This document shows, one piece after another, positions 1 through 9,900 of a stretch of 64,000 nucleotides of DNA. Position 1 is the stretch's first letter. Each line of letters begins with the position of its first letter. The notes under the pieces are model-generated. The model was not told where the DNA came from. It ran no database searches and was given only the letters and a program-made list of their open reading frames with translations. The position numbers and the translations under genes were made by a program. This stretch comes from Chryseobacterium lathyri. Lineage in GTDB: Bacteria > Bacteroidota > Bacteroidia > Flavobacteriales > Weeksellaceae. The stretch lies in contig NZ_JAUSSF010000001.1 of NCBI RefSeq assembly GCF_030812195.1, positions 806,001 to 870,000 of the forward strand, given 5' to 3'.

Positions 1-348
1 AATACCAATGGTTATAAGGATCAGCTACTTTCTGTTTCATTTATCCAAGAAAATCCAACAGTTATTAATGATACAAAATTAACAGCTATTGCAACAAAAA
101 CCCTTGAAAGTATTTATGGGAAAAATGTAATCGTTACCGGTTATGGCCAGGTTCCTTTTTTTAATGATGATTTTGCCTATTTTCAACAAAAAGTACCTGG
201 TGTGTATTTCCTTATTGGAGGTTCAAATTTTGAGAAAGCAATCGTTGCAATGAATCATGCACCGAATTTTCAAGTTGACGAAGAAAGCATCAGAACAGGG
301 GTGCAATGTTTTTCATCTTTAATTCTGGAACGTCTCAATCTAAACTGA
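1..348 (+). CDS. M20 family metallopeptidase / amidohydrolase, C-terminal part
   Basis: The reading frame is open from base 1 to a TGA at 346-348 (115 codons), so only the C-terminus is here. The segment PGVYFLIGG followed by MNHAPNFQVDEESI resembles the end of M20D aminoacylase/carboxypeptidase proteins, where a His in an H-x-P motif close to the C-terminus helps bind the metal pair and the following acidic stretch is conserved. Such enzymes cleave N-acyl amino acids or small peptides. The catalytic domain and start lie outside the window, so substrate and any signal peptide cannot be judged. No clear terminator follows; a weak hairpin (AGATCA and TGATCT arms) lies around 368-402. Confidence 0.75.
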   Translation, partial: NTNGYKDQLLSVSFIQENPTVINDTKLTAIATKTLESIYGKNVIVTGYGQVPFFNDDFAYFQQKVPGVYFLIGGSNFEKAIVAMNHAPNFQVDEESIRTGVQCFSSLILERLNLN

Positions 349-519
349 AAAAACTATATTTCAAAAGATCAGACATTCTGATGATCTGCTTGAATATCGC
401 TACTGTCCAATCTGTAATTGCCCGGGCTATAATTTTTTATTATAAAAATTGTCCCGATACCGTTATCCCGAATGTCCTATAAGCAGTGAAACAAATTATT
501 AACTTTAAAAGAAAAAATC

Positions 520-858
520 ATGAAAGAATTTTTATTGCTAATCAGGGAAAATGTAAACTATGGAAATTTATCGATGGAAGAAATGCAGAAAGACATTCAA
601 AAGCATGTACAGTGGGTAGAGACTTTGATTGAAAAAGGACATTTCAAAGAAGGGAACCCATTAGATTCCAATGGTATTACATTGAAAAATGAGATGGTTA
701 CCGACGGGCCTTATATTGAAACAAAGGAATGTGTAAGTGGCTATTATTTTCTTCTTGCCCATTCATTACAGGAGGCAACAGAACTTGCAAAAGGTTGCCC
801 GGATTTTAAATGTGGATCAACTTTAGAAATCCGGGAAATACTTAAGACCGATGAATAG
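520..858 (+). CDS. YCII-related (DGPF) family protein
   Basis: A 112-residue protein matching the YCII/DGPF family: an N-terminal beta strand (EFLLLIRE), a helical middle, and the family signature in the form DGPYIETKE followed by GYYFL. The biochemical role of the family is unsettled; members are habitually encoded beside ECF sigma factors of the ECF41/42 type. That arrangement is seen here: its last 8 bases overlap the ATG of the sigma factor, so the two are probably translationally coupled. It is likely a small partner or sensor in the same regulatory circuit (inference). Confidence 0.85.
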   Translation: MKEFLLLIRENVNYGNLSMEEMQKDIQKHVQWVETLIEKGHFKEGNPLDSNGITLKNEMVTDGPYIETKECVSGYYFLLAHSLQEATELAKGCPDFKCGSTLEIREILKTDE

Positions 859-2119
859 GGACTTTGATGAAAGCATTCACACTCTTACAGACCATCTTTT
901 CAGGGAAAACTATGGAAAGATGGTTTCCTATTTATCTCAAAAGTATGGCTATAAGGAAATAGAAAATATTGTAGATGCTGTTCAGGAATCTTTTGAAACC
1001 GCCTTAAACACATGGAAGTTTTCAGGTATTCCTGATAATCATTTTGCATGGCTCTATAGGGTTGCTGTTAATAAATTACTGAATAAGATCAAATATTCAG
1101 GTATCAGGAAGTCAAATGTAGATCACCTGGACATTGCTGAAGAAATAATATATGAGTTTAATGAAAAAGAATTAGAGGACAGTTTGCTGAAACTTTTAAT
1201 CTTCTTTTCAAAAATTGATTTTTCGGAACGCAACAAATTAATTATTTCCCTTTATTTTTTATGTGGATTTGGTTATGAAGAAATCGCAAATGCACTTATT
1301 TTAAAAAATGAAACGGTAAAGAAAGTCATTTTAAGAAGTAAGGAAAATATCAAACAATTTGCTGAAAAATATGATGATTTTCAGATTGGCTCTTTTGATG
1401 ATTGCCGAAAGCATTTGCTGAAAATTATGTATCTGCTTTTTAACGAAGGCTACAAAACTTCACAAAAGAAAGGTTCAATAAATTATGACCTGTGCTATGA
1501 AGCCATACGTTTAGCAAAATTAGTTCAGAGTTACGATGTCCGGAATTCGGAAATAAATTCCTTATTAGCCCTCATGTTCTTTAATTCGGCAAGATTTCCG
1601 GCAAGGATCGAGAAAGGTACCTGGGTCTCCTTGGAAGATCAGGACAGAGATCTTTGGGATAAAAACTTGATTTATGAAGGATTCTACTACCTGGAACTGG
1701 CAAAATACAATCAAGCAAACTTGAGCAAATATTATATAGAAGCTTTAATTGGCTCTGTACATTGCACTTCTGAAAGTTATGGAAAGACGAATTGGCAAAC
1801 CATTTCCTTTTTATATAAGCAGATTGAAAAGATTGAACCAGATTCTATTTCCGTAAAACTAAACAGAATAATTTCGGAAAGTAATTTTAAGAATATCAAT
1901 ACACTATTGTTAGAGGTAAATATTTTAGAAGGTCTTATAACAAAAGAAAGTGCATTTACATTCTTCAGTTCCAAGGCTCATCTTTATTTCAAATTAAGAG
2001 AATGGAATACGGCTATTGAGTACTATGAGCTGTCATTGAATTACACCAAAAACAAAACAGATATCTATTACATTGATGGAAAAATAGCCCTTATAAGGAA
2101 GGGCTTATACCCCATATAA
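851..2119 (+). CDS. ECF sigma factor of the ECF42 type (DUF6596 C-terminal extension)
   Basis: A 422-residue protein. Residues about 10-80 look like sigma-70 region 2 (helical, with AWLYRVAVNKLLNKIK typical of region 2.4), residues about 115-170 like region 4 (a helix-turn-helix around GYEEIANAL), and the remaining ~250 residues form the long helical, TPR-like extension found in ECF42 sigma factors (FNEGY, YEAIRLAKL, ALMFFNSAR). ECF42 members usually lack an anti-sigma gene and are thought to be controlled through this extension. The gene starts inside the end of the YCII gene. No anti-sigma factor is visible in the neighbourhood. The regulon cannot be read from this sequence. Confidence 0.88.
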   Translation: MNRDFDESIHTLTDHLFRENYGKMVSYLSQKYGYKEIENIVDAVQESFETALNTWKFSGIPDNHFAWLYRVAVNKLLNKIKYSGIRKSNVDHLDIAEEIIYEFNEKELEDSLLKLLIFFSKIDFSERNKLIISLYFLCGFGYEEIANALILKNETVKKVILRSKENIKQFAEKYDDFQIGSFDDCRKHLLKIMYLLFNEGYKTSQKKGSINYDLCYEAIRLAKLVQSYDVRNSEINSLLALMFFNSARFPARIEKGTWVSLEDQDRDLWDKNLIYEGFYYLELAKYNQANLSKYYIEALIGSVHCTSESYGKTNWQTISFLYKQIEKIEPDSISVKLNRIISESNFKNINTLLLEVNILEGLITKESAFTFFSSKAHLYFKLREWNTAIEYYELSLNYTKNKTDIYYIDGKIALIRKGLYPI

Positions 2120-2122
2120 ATC

Positions 2123-3544
2123 TTATTTGGTAGTACGTGTTCTATTCTTTTGCAGATATTTCAAAGCTTCAGTGAGCTGGGAATCATATTTTTGCGGGTA
2201 TAAAACATCATTTAAATTCTGTTTCACAATGATTTCCGGTTTTATTCCTATACCTATAAACTCTTCATTATTTGGCAGTGTTACTTTTTTCGTGCAGATC
2301 CAAGCTGAGCCATTCCCAGGCAGTTCTATCTGGAGAGGCTGTCCTGTGCTTCCGTTTGTATAGTCTCCAACTCGGGTAATATTTTTTTCATTATACAGAT
2401 AAATCAGGAAATCTTCTGCTGCCGATGCGGTATTATTATTTGTCAATACAATCGTTGGTACAATGAATTTAGTGTCAGAGCGAATTATGATAGGCTTATA
2501 TTCAAATGCATAAAATTTAGATCCAGAATATGCCTTAAACTGCCTGGTTGCATCTTCTTTGGAGAGCCCCCATTGTGCTTTGCCGCTTATTGTATCTTGT
2601 GCCGTTAAAAATGAACCGATAGCACGTTCTGTGGGAATAATCTCCCTGCTATAACTTTTTGCGCCGTAAATGGTATCCCCTTTGGTAAAGTATTTAGCAA
2701 TATTTAATGCATTTTTACCGCTTCCGCCTCCATTGTTCCTAATATCAAGAATGATTTTTTTAGCTTTTTTCAGCTCAGAGATATTTGCTTCAAAACTTTT
2801 TACAACAGATGCATCATTGAAAGTTCTTATTGCTACATATGCAACTTGATTTTCTAACCATTTGAATTCAAAAAATGCATTACGGGCTAAGGGAATGGAA
2901 CTTAATTCTTTTTCTTCGGTTTTTGCGTGGATTAAATGTAATTTTTTGATTTCTCCTTTTGGTGTTTTTACTTCAATATCGAACTGTTCTCCTTCCAGAC
3001 CGGCTAACAGCCCGAATGATGCTTTACTGTTCAGAACACTTTCTGTGGATGTTGAAATAAAAGGTTTCACAAATTTATTCTGATAAATGTCTACAGGAAG
3101 GTCATTAACTTTTAGAATTTCACTTCCTACGGGAATTTCTTTTTCTTTGCTCTTGTTGATATCATAAATGTAAATCCTACCGTTTACATCAGTCAGGAAA
3201 AGCCTATACGCTCCAAAATTTGTTGTCATCACCTGATTTTGGATATATTCCGGTAAATAAACCTGTGTATGGCCATCCTTAAGAACAGAACATAATTTTT
3301 GAAGCTCCCTGAAATATTCGTAATCATTTTTAGTTTTCTGAACATTTGCAATAGCTTCCTTATAGGCTGCATTCCACTTTAGCTGATCAACTTTATACAT
3401 ATAGACAAAATTGTAATTGACATCCGACCAGAATTTGGAAGCACCATAAAGTCTATCGTTTAAGGAGATTGAATTGGTAATTTGTGCTGAAAAGAAGCCA
3501 GATAAAAAAATAAACAGACTTAAAATTAACAGTTTTATTTTCAT
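2123..3544 (-). CDS. Secreted S41 (C-terminal processing) family peptidase
   Basis: A 473-residue protein with a Sec signal peptide ending near residue 20 (FFSAQ). Residues ~40-100 form the N-terminal helical region of bacteroidotal S41 proteins; the peptidase core runs from about 220 to 460 with VAYVAIRTF, IILDIRNNGGG, and TNNNTASAAEDF, in which Ser374 is the expected nucleophile of the Ser/Lys dyad. A PDZ-like segment (VGSEILKVNDLPV) sits at about 139-152. The product should act in the periplasm or at the surface on unfolded or tagged proteins. It converges on the sigma-factor gene with a gap of only 3 bases, so the two transcripts probably overlap at their 3' ends. Confidence 0.88.
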   Translation of the reverse strand: MKIKLLILSLFIFLSGFFSAQITNSISLNDRLYGASKFWSDVNYNFVYMYKVDQLKWNAAYKEAIANVQKTKNDYEYFRELQKLCSVLKDGHTQVYLPEYIQNQVMTTNFGAYRLFLTDVNGRIYIYDINKSKEKEIPVGSEILKVNDLPVDIYQNKFVKPFISTSTESVLNSKASFGLLAGLEGEQFDIEVKTPKGEIKKLHLIHAKTEEKELSSIPLARNAFFEFKWLENQVAYVAIRTFNDASVVKSFEANISELKKAKKIILDIRNNGGGSGKNALNIAKYFTKGDTIYGAKSYSREIIPTERAIGSFLTAQDTISGKAQWGLSKEDATRQFKAYSGSKFYAFEYKPIIIRSDTKFIVPTIVLTNNNTASAAEDFLIYLYNEKNITRVGDYTNGSTGQPLQIELPGNGSAWICTKKVTLPNNEEFIGIGIKPEIIVKQNLNDVLYPQKYDSQLTEALKYLQKNRTRTTK

Positions 3545-4021
3545 GGTTTTATTTAAAAATATTAGTATAGATGAATAAACGTAAAACTAGTCCTTTTTAG
3601 CAGTATTTATTGTGTAATTATTTAAATTTTCCTGTGTATCATTTTTTAAGATAGCTGTTGCTTAACCATTTTAAACCTGTGTAGGCCCAACTTCAAATAA
3701 TAAAGTAGAAGAAAATTCTACGATTTGAAGAGAATAAAGTAATTTAATATCCACAATAATGCAACAAAAAGTAAAACAATTCCAAGATTGATGCTGTCTT
3801 AGTTGTGTAGCTGCTGTTTGATTATTTTACCACAACATCTTTCTAAATTTGTTATAAGAATTTCTGAGAGAAATGAACGGATCTGTGTAACTGCATCCGC
3901 TCGTGTTTTGATTTTTAAACATATTTGTTGTATTAATACAGGCACGATTTAGTACACTGTTAATACAATCTCAAGATATCTAAATTACTACGAAACCTTT
4001 ATAGAAAGGGGTTTCGCCTTG
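3545..4021. other. Gene-free stretch with two hairpin-forming segments
   Basis: No convincing coding frame on either strand. Two inverted repeats stand out. At 3691-3730 an outer stem CTTCAAAT/ATTTGAAG encloses an inner stem GTAGAA/TTCTAC. At 3928-3969 TTGTATTAA pairs with TTAATACAA, reinforced by CAG/CTG. A third hairpin at 3992-4017 is listed as the tRNA-Ala terminator. The stretch could hold a small RNA or decayed DNA; nothing decides between these. Confidence 0.4.
3992..4017 (-). terminator. Hairpin after tRNA-Ala
   Basis: CGAAA/TTTCG continued by CCTTT/AAAGG around a 4-base loop, with a 2-base bulge, 5 bases past the 3' end of the tRNA on the minus strand. There is no strong U-run, so it is either a weak terminator or a processing signal. 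Confidence 0.45.
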
Positions 4022-4095
4022 TGGAGAATACGGGATTCGAACCCGTGACCTTTTGACTGCCAGTCAAACGCGCTAGCCAACTGCGCCAATCCCCC
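4022..4095 (-). tRNA. tRNA-Ala (anticodon GGC)
   Basis: A full 74-base cloverleaf on the minus strand: a 7-bp acceptor stem with a G3-U70 wobble (the alanine identity pair), D-stem GCGC/GCGC, anticodon stem TTTGA/TCAAA with loop CTGGCAG giving anticodon GGC, a 5-base variable loop, T-stem ACGGG/CCCGT with loop TTCGAAT, and discriminator A. The CCA end is not encoded (CAA follows), so it must be added after transcription, as is common in this phylum. Confidence 0.97.
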
Positions 4096-4265
4096 TACTT
4101 TCTTAAAGCGGTACAAAAGTAAGTATTTAAACTACATATCCAAATATTTTTCTCCCTTTTTTATTAGAATTCATACTAATTTTTTCCTCTGCTATTCAAT
4201 TCTTGAAGAAATTCAGCCAGAAAAAACGAGTGTAATATTTAACAAATTACTGATATTCAAATGAT

Positions 4266-4745
4266 TCAATCTTTTTTCTTCATCTGTATGGCACGTTGGT
4301 AAAAAGACTGTATTGCAATTTTTTCTTCCGCTTCATTAATAGCTTTCAAAAGATGATTTTCATTGTCTGCAATTTCTCCCAGTACTTTTGAGACCAATTC
4401 CCAAACCGGTTTCATCTTTTCAATGAGTTCAAGACCTTTTGTAGACAGTACAATAAGTCTTTTTCGCTCATCCTGTTTATCCTTTTTAGATTGAATGAGC
4501 TTCTGTTTTTCCAGCTCCTTTAGCAAACTTATGGTTGAAGGATGTGTGTACCCTATTTCGTTTGCGATCTCTACCACACTCAGCATTTTTTTGTGGTGCA
4601 GGGTAAAGATTACAGGGAACCACTTAGGTTCAAAATCAATGCCGAAGGATTTATAAATCATGGCGCCGTCTTTTCTGAGCTGCTCACTGAGGCGTTGCAA
4701 TCTCGTTGATATGGCCAGAATTCCTGATTCATCTATTATATTCAT
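4266..4745 (-). CDS. MarR family transcriptional regulator
   Basis: 159 residues with the MarR winged helix: LSVVEIANEIGYTHPSTISLLKELEKQKLI (helix-turn-helix, residues ~55-85) followed by the wing with the conserved DERKR motif, and helical ends for dimerisation. It is the second gene of a pair with the upstream GNAT enzyme; the stop and start overlap by 4 bases. A 12-base palindrome in the pair's promoter is the probable operator, so the protein likely represses its own operon (inference). Confidence 0.92.
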   Translation of the reverse strand: MNIIDESGILAISTRLQRLSEQLRKDGAMIYKSFGIDFEPKWFPVIFTLHHKKMLSVVEIANEIGYTHPSTISLLKELEKQKLIQSKKDKQDERKRLIVLSTKGLELIEKMKPVWELVSKVLGEIADNENHLLKAINEAEEKIAIQSFYQRAIQMKKKD

Positions 4746-5239
4746 ACAGTCTGATTTACATTTAAATAATAAAAAACATTATCAGCACTCATCAATGGAA
4801 AGCGGGTTGGCAAATCTTCCTTTTTAACCTGTAAAAAATGATTTCTTTCATAAAACCGCATCGCCGCTTTCAGTATTGAAACTGTTCCTAAATATATAGC
4901 TTCTATTCCATTGTCGCGGCAAAAAGAAATCAAAACTTCCAGAAGTTCCTGTGCAATATTCAGTTCTTTTCCTCTGAATTCTTTTTTTACAAACATCTTT
5001 CTCACCGCTCCTTCCCTTTCATCAAATTTAACTAATGCTATGGAACCTACCAGCTCTTCTTCTATGAAAGCTCCCCAGAAGTTCCCCCCGGATTCTATAT
5101 AAAAGTTCTCAATCTTTTTAAGATCCGGCTGATCTTCTATCGTAATCGGTACGTTAAATTCTTTCTGCTGGATAGTAAGGATCAGGTCAATAAGCTGATC
5201 AGAATAGCTATTATCTAGTTGCTGAATATGTATTTTCAT
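4742..5239 (-). CDS. GNAT family N-acetyltransferase
   Basis: 165 residues of GNAT fold. The central strand ELVGSIALVKFD is followed by REGAVRKMFVKKEFRGKELNIAQELLEV, which holds the acetyl-CoA binding motif A (R-x-x-G-x-G/A variant, here FRGKEL), then IEAIYLGTV and the C-terminal AMRFYERNHF strand-turn typical of the family. Acceptor substrate unknown. First gene of an operon with a MarR regulator (ATGA-type overlap), a common pairing in which the regulator senses the acetylated or related small molecule. The MarR gene is downstream, so both share one promoter at 5259-5290. Confidence 0.9.
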   Translation of the reverse strand: MKIHIQQLDNSYSDQLIDLILTIQQKEFNVPITIEDQPDLKKIENFYIESGGNFWGAFIEEELVGSIALVKFDEREGAVRKMFVKKEFRGKELNIAQELLEVLISFCRDNGIEAIYLGTVSILKAAMRFYERNHFLQVKKEDLPTRFPLMSADNVFYYLNVNQTV

Positions 5240-5258
5240 AATTTTTTATTTTATAAAA

Positions 5259-5290
5259 CAAAACTACGTAGCTTGCTACATATATGCAAA
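5259..5290 (-). promoter_or_regulatory. Promoter of the GNAT-MarR operon
   Basis: On the minus strand TTTG (5287-5290), a 20-base spacer and TAGTTTTG (5259-5266) match the Bacteroidota consensus TTTG/TAnnTTTG exactly. The start codon lies 20 bases downstream of the -7 element. Confidence 0.8.
5268..5279. promoter_or_regulatory. Probable MarR operator
   Basis: GTAGC, two bases, GCTAC: an inverted repeat lying wholly in the spacer between the -33 and -7 elements, touching the -7 box. A dimeric MarR protein bound here would exclude RNA polymerase. Assignment to the MarR gene at 4266-4745 is by position. Confidence 0.6.
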
Positions 5291-5340
5291 TGAAATTATT
5301 ATTTTATATTATTTTTAACTTTATTATCCAACCCTATTTC

Positions 5341-5372
5341 AATAAAAAACGTACACCAGTAGATGTACGTTT
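5341..5372 (-). terminator. Terminator of the RND efflux operon
   Basis: A perfect 9-bp stem, AAACGTACA/TGTACGTTT with an 8-base loop, followed on the minus strand by a run of T. It lies 25 bases past the stop of the outer-membrane channel gene. Confidence 0.85.
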
Positions 5373-5396
5373 ATATTATTAATCAAAATGAAATTA

Positions 5397-6812
5397 TTAT
5401 TTCCAGCCACCACCAAGGGCCTGGTACAGCTCTACAGCAGCTTTCATCTTATTGTATTCTGCATTGGAAATATTCAGTTCTGCATTCAATGAATTAACGC
5501 TAGCATTCAATACTTCAAGATAGTTTGCCATTCCATAGTTCACAAGCTCTTGAGAGTATTCTACAGATTTTTTATAGGCATCCAGTTCCTTTTGTTTTAA
5601 TTCAATAAAGGAATCCTGAACCGAAAATACCCGAATTGCATCTGACACCTCTTTTCCGGCTGTAAGGACCGTCTTTCTGAAGTTCAGATAAGCCGTTTCC
5701 CGGTTCGCAAGACTTACATCATAATTTGTCTGGATCTGTCTTTTATTTAAGATCGGCTGTGCAAGACCGGCCACCACATTCGCAAACAATGAATTTACAC
5801 TGAACAAATGATCAAGGTCTACCGACTGCAGTCCTCCGCTTCCTGTAAGCTTTAAAGTTGGATAAAACTGAGCTTTTGCAGAATTAGTCAGTTCAAAGGC
5901 ATTCATAAGATTATATTCCGCTCTCATAACGTCCGGACGGTTAGCTAATAACTGTGCCGGATATCCTAATTTAAGATCAATCGGAAGCTTCTGTGTTTCC
6001 AGGGTAGATCTTGCAATAGAATGAGAAGACTCTCCCATCAGAAGGCTCATGGTATTTTCAAGCAACTGAGTCTGAGTCTCAATATCAATCAACAAAGATT
6101 TTGCATTAAAAACAAGAGCCTCACTCTGCTGTACAGCTACTTCTGTGACATTTCCTGAAATTTTTAATGCTTTGGTTGTTTCTAAATTCTTTTCTCTTAC
6201 TGCAATTGTCTCATTGATGATCCTTTTTTGAGCATCAAAAGTTAAAAGCTGATAATAGGTAGAAGCTATAGAAGCAACAAGATCACTTTTAACCGCTTTG
6301 TGGGCAGCAACAGTTCCCAAATAAGTAGCAAGCTGTGCTTTTTCCTGAGCTTTTAATTTCCCCCAAAGATCTGCCTCCCATCCTATACTTGCCGTTATAT
6401 CAAATTGGTTGACATACCGTCTTTCTCCGATGATCTGTCCAAACTGGGTATTGATAGACTGTGTCTGAAATGTATAGTTCGGACCTACTGAAAGAGTCGG
6501 CTGGTAGGCCGCTTTGCTCTGTTTCAGGTAAGCTTCTGCAGAACCAATGCTCTGCAGGGCAATCCTAATATCTAAGTTGTTTTCTAAAGCTTTGGAAATA
6601 TGTCCCTGCAATACAGGATCCGTAAAAATTTCTTTCCATGAAACAGCTCCGATGCTGGCACTGTCTGAGGGCAGCATATCTGTACGGAAAAGCTTTTCGT
6701 CCACAACATTTTTCGGTCTCTCATATTCTTTTCTGGCCATGCACGATGTAATGGCGCCTAGTATGACAGCTGAAAAAGTTATTCCTTTTATGATGTTTAA
6801 TAAACTTTTCAT
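5397..6812 (-). CDS. RND efflux outer membrane channel (OprM/NodT-type) lipoprotein
   Basis: 471 residues, last gene of the efflux operon. Signal peptide with lipobox ending at Cys24 (AITSC). Two OEP repeats (about 60-260 and 280-465) give the trimeric TolC-like barrel and coiled-coil tunnel; recognisable family segments are WKEIFTDP, the tandem helices around YYQLLTFDAQ, RPDVMRAEYNL and the C-terminal ALGGGW. It would connect the inner-membrane pump and adaptor to the outside. A 93-base gap containing a heptad-phased inverted repeat separates it from the pump gene; the other junctions in the operon are only 1-3 bases. Confidence 0.93.
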   Translation of the reverse strand: MKSLLNIIKGITFSAVILGAITSCMARKEYERPKNVVDEKLFRTDMLPSDSASIGAVSWKEIFTDPVLQGHISKALENNLDIRIALQSIGSAEAYLKQSKAAYQPTLSVGPNYTFQTQSINTQFGQIIGERRYVNQFDITASIGWEADLWGKLKAQEKAQLATYLGTVAAHKAVKSDLVASIASTYYQLLTFDAQKRIINETIAVREKNLETTKALKISGNVTEVAVQQSEALVFNAKSLLIDIETQTQLLENTMSLLMGESSHSIARSTLETQKLPIDLKLGYPAQLLANRPDVMRAEYNLMNAFELTNSAKAQFYPTLKLTGSGGLQSVDLDHLFSVNSLFANVVAGLAQPILNKRQIQTNYDVSLANRETAYLNFRKTVLTAGKEVSDAIRVFSVQDSFIELKQKELDAYKKSVEYSQELVNYGMANYLEVLNASVNSLNAELNISNAEYNKMKAAVELYQALGGGWK

Positions 6813-6819
6813 TATAAAA

Positions 6820-6901
6820 AATTAGAAATTAGATGTTAGAGGTTAAAAGCCAGACATGATATTAGATAATTTCTACTATCCAGCTTCTAACTTCTCTAAT
6901 T
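6820..6901. repeat. Heptad-phased inverted element H1
   Basis: Between the pump and channel genes. The left arm consists of 7-base units such as TTAGAAA, TTAGATG, TTAGAGG; the right arm read on the other strand is AATTAGAGAAG then TTAGAAG, so the arms pair imperfectly over more than 20 bases. The element occupies nearly the whole intergenic gap and could form an RNA hairpin tuning expression of the downstream channel gene. Confidence 0.6.
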
Positions 6902-6905
6902 AATT

Positions 6906-9900
6906 TTATTCTGCTAAATTGATGTCTTCTTTCTTGAGAGGCTTAATTTTTTCCTGCAGTGTTTCAAAGATCACATACAGAACCGGGATTACGAATAATC
7001 CTAAAATAGTTCCTATCAATAATCCGATCGCAGCACCTGTTGCAATAGATCTGTTACCTACCGCCCCGATTCCGCTTGCAAGCACCAACGGCAATAATCC
7101 GAAGATAAACGCAAATGAAGTCATAAGGATCGGTCTTAATCTGGCCTTAGCTGCATTGATGGCAGACATGACGATGGTTTCACCATGGTGTCTCCGCTGG
7201 ACGGCAAATTCAACAATAAGGATCGCATTTTTTGCCAGTAATCCGACGAGCATGATCAGGGCGATCTGGAAGTAGATATTATTCTCCAGCCCCATGATCT
7301 TCTGCCCGAAATAAGCTCCCATTACCCCAAGAGGAAGAGAAATTACAACAATCAGCGGAAGGATATAACTTTCATACTGAGCAGAAAGGATAAAGTAAAC
7401 GAAGATCAAACTTAATCCGAAGATCAGAACGGTCTGTGATCCTGAATTTAATTCTTCTCTGGTCAGTCCGGTAAACTCTACTGAATAATTTTGGTTCAGT
7501 GTTTCACCTGCTACCTGCTGTATAGCAGTAATGGCATCTCCTGAACTGTATCCTGCAGAGTTTCCTCCTGTCACCTTCACAGAAGTAAACAGGTTGTAGC
7601 GGCTTACAGACTGAGGCCCGTACGCTTTTTTCAGTGTAACGAACTGTGAGATCGGAGACATTACTCCTGAACCTGTTCTTACATAAAGTTCGTTCAGGTT
7701 TTCAATGTTCTTTCTGTTTTCAGGAAGTGCCTGAACCATTACCCTGAACTGTTTTCCGTACTTGGTAAAGTCAGCAGTATAGATCCCTCCGATATATCCC
7801 TGCATCGTAGCAAGAATATCGCTTACAGAAACTCCAAGCTGTTTGGTCAAGGGAACGTTGATCTCCATCAGATACTGAGGATATTTTGTATTGAATGAAG
7901 TCTGGGCAAATTCAATTTCGGGTCTCTCCATCAGCTTACCGATAAATTCATTTGTTTTATCATCCAGATCTGCATAGTCACCACCGGATTTATCCAGCAA
8001 TACCATTTCAAAACCGGCGCTATTACCAAATCCGGGTACACTCGGAGGCTGAAAGAACACAACTTTAGCATCAGGAACAGATCCTACGATACCAAATAAT
8101 TTTTTAGTGATATCTTCTGAATTCTGACCATCTTTTTTTCTTTCATCGAATGGTTTCAGCTTAATAAAGGCAAGACCGTTATTACTTCCATTTCCGGATA
8201 AGAATCCTCTCCCTGTGGAAATTGTTACGTTCTGTACTCCCGGAACTTTCATGGCTTTTGCCTGAAGTGTTTTCAAAACATTATAGGTTCTTTCCATAGA
8301 GGCTCCCGGAGGAAGCTGAACATCCGTAAAGATAATTCCTCTGTCTTCCGTAGGTACGAACCCTTTTTTCATGCTGCTGTTTGCCCAGAATAAAATACCT
8401 CCTGTAATAGCAAAAATAATCAGCGTTACCCATTTATGTCTTAGCAGGAATACAAATCCTCTTCCGTAACGTTCGGTCGTTGTTTTAAAAGCAATATTAA
8501 ACTTATAGAAAAACTTCTGAAGAAAATTCAGGTTTTTGTACTCTTTATGATGCTCTGAGTGAGGTTTTAAGAATAGTGAACATAAAACCGGACTTAAAGT
8601 TAATGCATTAATTGCAGAAATAATGATTGCCACAATAAGCGTGATCCCAAACTGTTGGTAGAATACCCCTGTAGGTCCTGTAATGAACGTCACCGGAATA
8701 AATACCGATGCCATTACCAAAGTAATAGAGATGATTGCTCCTGTGATCTCGTCCATTGCCTCTACGGTTGCTTTTTTAGCATCTGAAATACCGTGCTCCA
8801 TCTTGGCATGGACGGCCTCGACGACGACGATGGCGTCATCCACCACAATACCGATCGCAAGTACCAGTGCAAAGAGGGTGAGGAGGTTTAATGAATATCC
8901 AAACAGATTCAGGAAGAAGAATGCCCCCACAATAGATACCGGAACTGCAATGGCCGGAATCAGGGTAGATCTGAAATCCTGAAGGAAAATATATACAACG
9001 ATAAATACAAGGATGAAAGCTTCGATCAGAGTATGTACTACTTTCTCAATAGAAGCTTCAAGGAATTCGTTCGTATCAAAGTTGAAGGTATACTTGATTC
9101 CCTGTGGAAAAGTTCCCTCTGCTGATTTCAGATATTCTTTAATATTTTCGATGATCTCCTGAGCATTGGATCCCGGAGTCTGGAAGATCCCCATACTGAT
9201 GGAAGGATTGTTTCCGTTCTCCCCGACCCCGCTGTAAGACTGCCCTGCCAATTCTACTTTGGCAACATCTTTCAGCATTAAATTCTGTCCGTCCCCAAGA
9301 GATTTGATGATGATATTATCATACTGTTCCTTATCATTGAATTTACCTACATATTTGATGATATATTCAAAAGAACTTCCGCTGTTCTGGCCAATAGAAC
9401 CCGCTGCCGCTTCTCTACTCTGCTCATTGATAGCATTGGTAACATCTGTGGGTGTTATTCCATAAGCTGCCATTTTTGCAGGGTCTAGCCAGATTCTCAT
9501 CGAATAGTTCTTACCACCGAAAACGTTGGCATCCCCTACACCGTTGATCCTTTTAAGATTCGGAATAATGTTGATATTCAAAAAGTTCTGAAGGTATACA
9601 TCATCAAGATCCTTGTTTTCGGAATAGAAAGACATATACATCAGGGCGCTGGTCTGCTGTTTCTGGGTAACAACCCCAGAACGTGTCACTTCTGAAGGCA
9701 GAAGCGGTGTCGCTCTTGCCACACGGTTCTGTACGTTTACCGAAGCGATATCAGGATCTATTCCTTGTTTAAAGAAAACCTGGATCTGGGCAGAACCGTC
9801 GTTCCCGGCGCTGGAAGTAATATAGTCCATTCCTTCCACCCCGTTGATCTGCTCTTCCAAAGGTACCACTACACTTTTCATCACCGTCTCTGCGTTCGCT

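Noticed and set aside
4022..4095. Genomic island inserted at tRNA-Ala
   Set aside because: No second copy of the tRNA 3' end and no integrase were found on either side.
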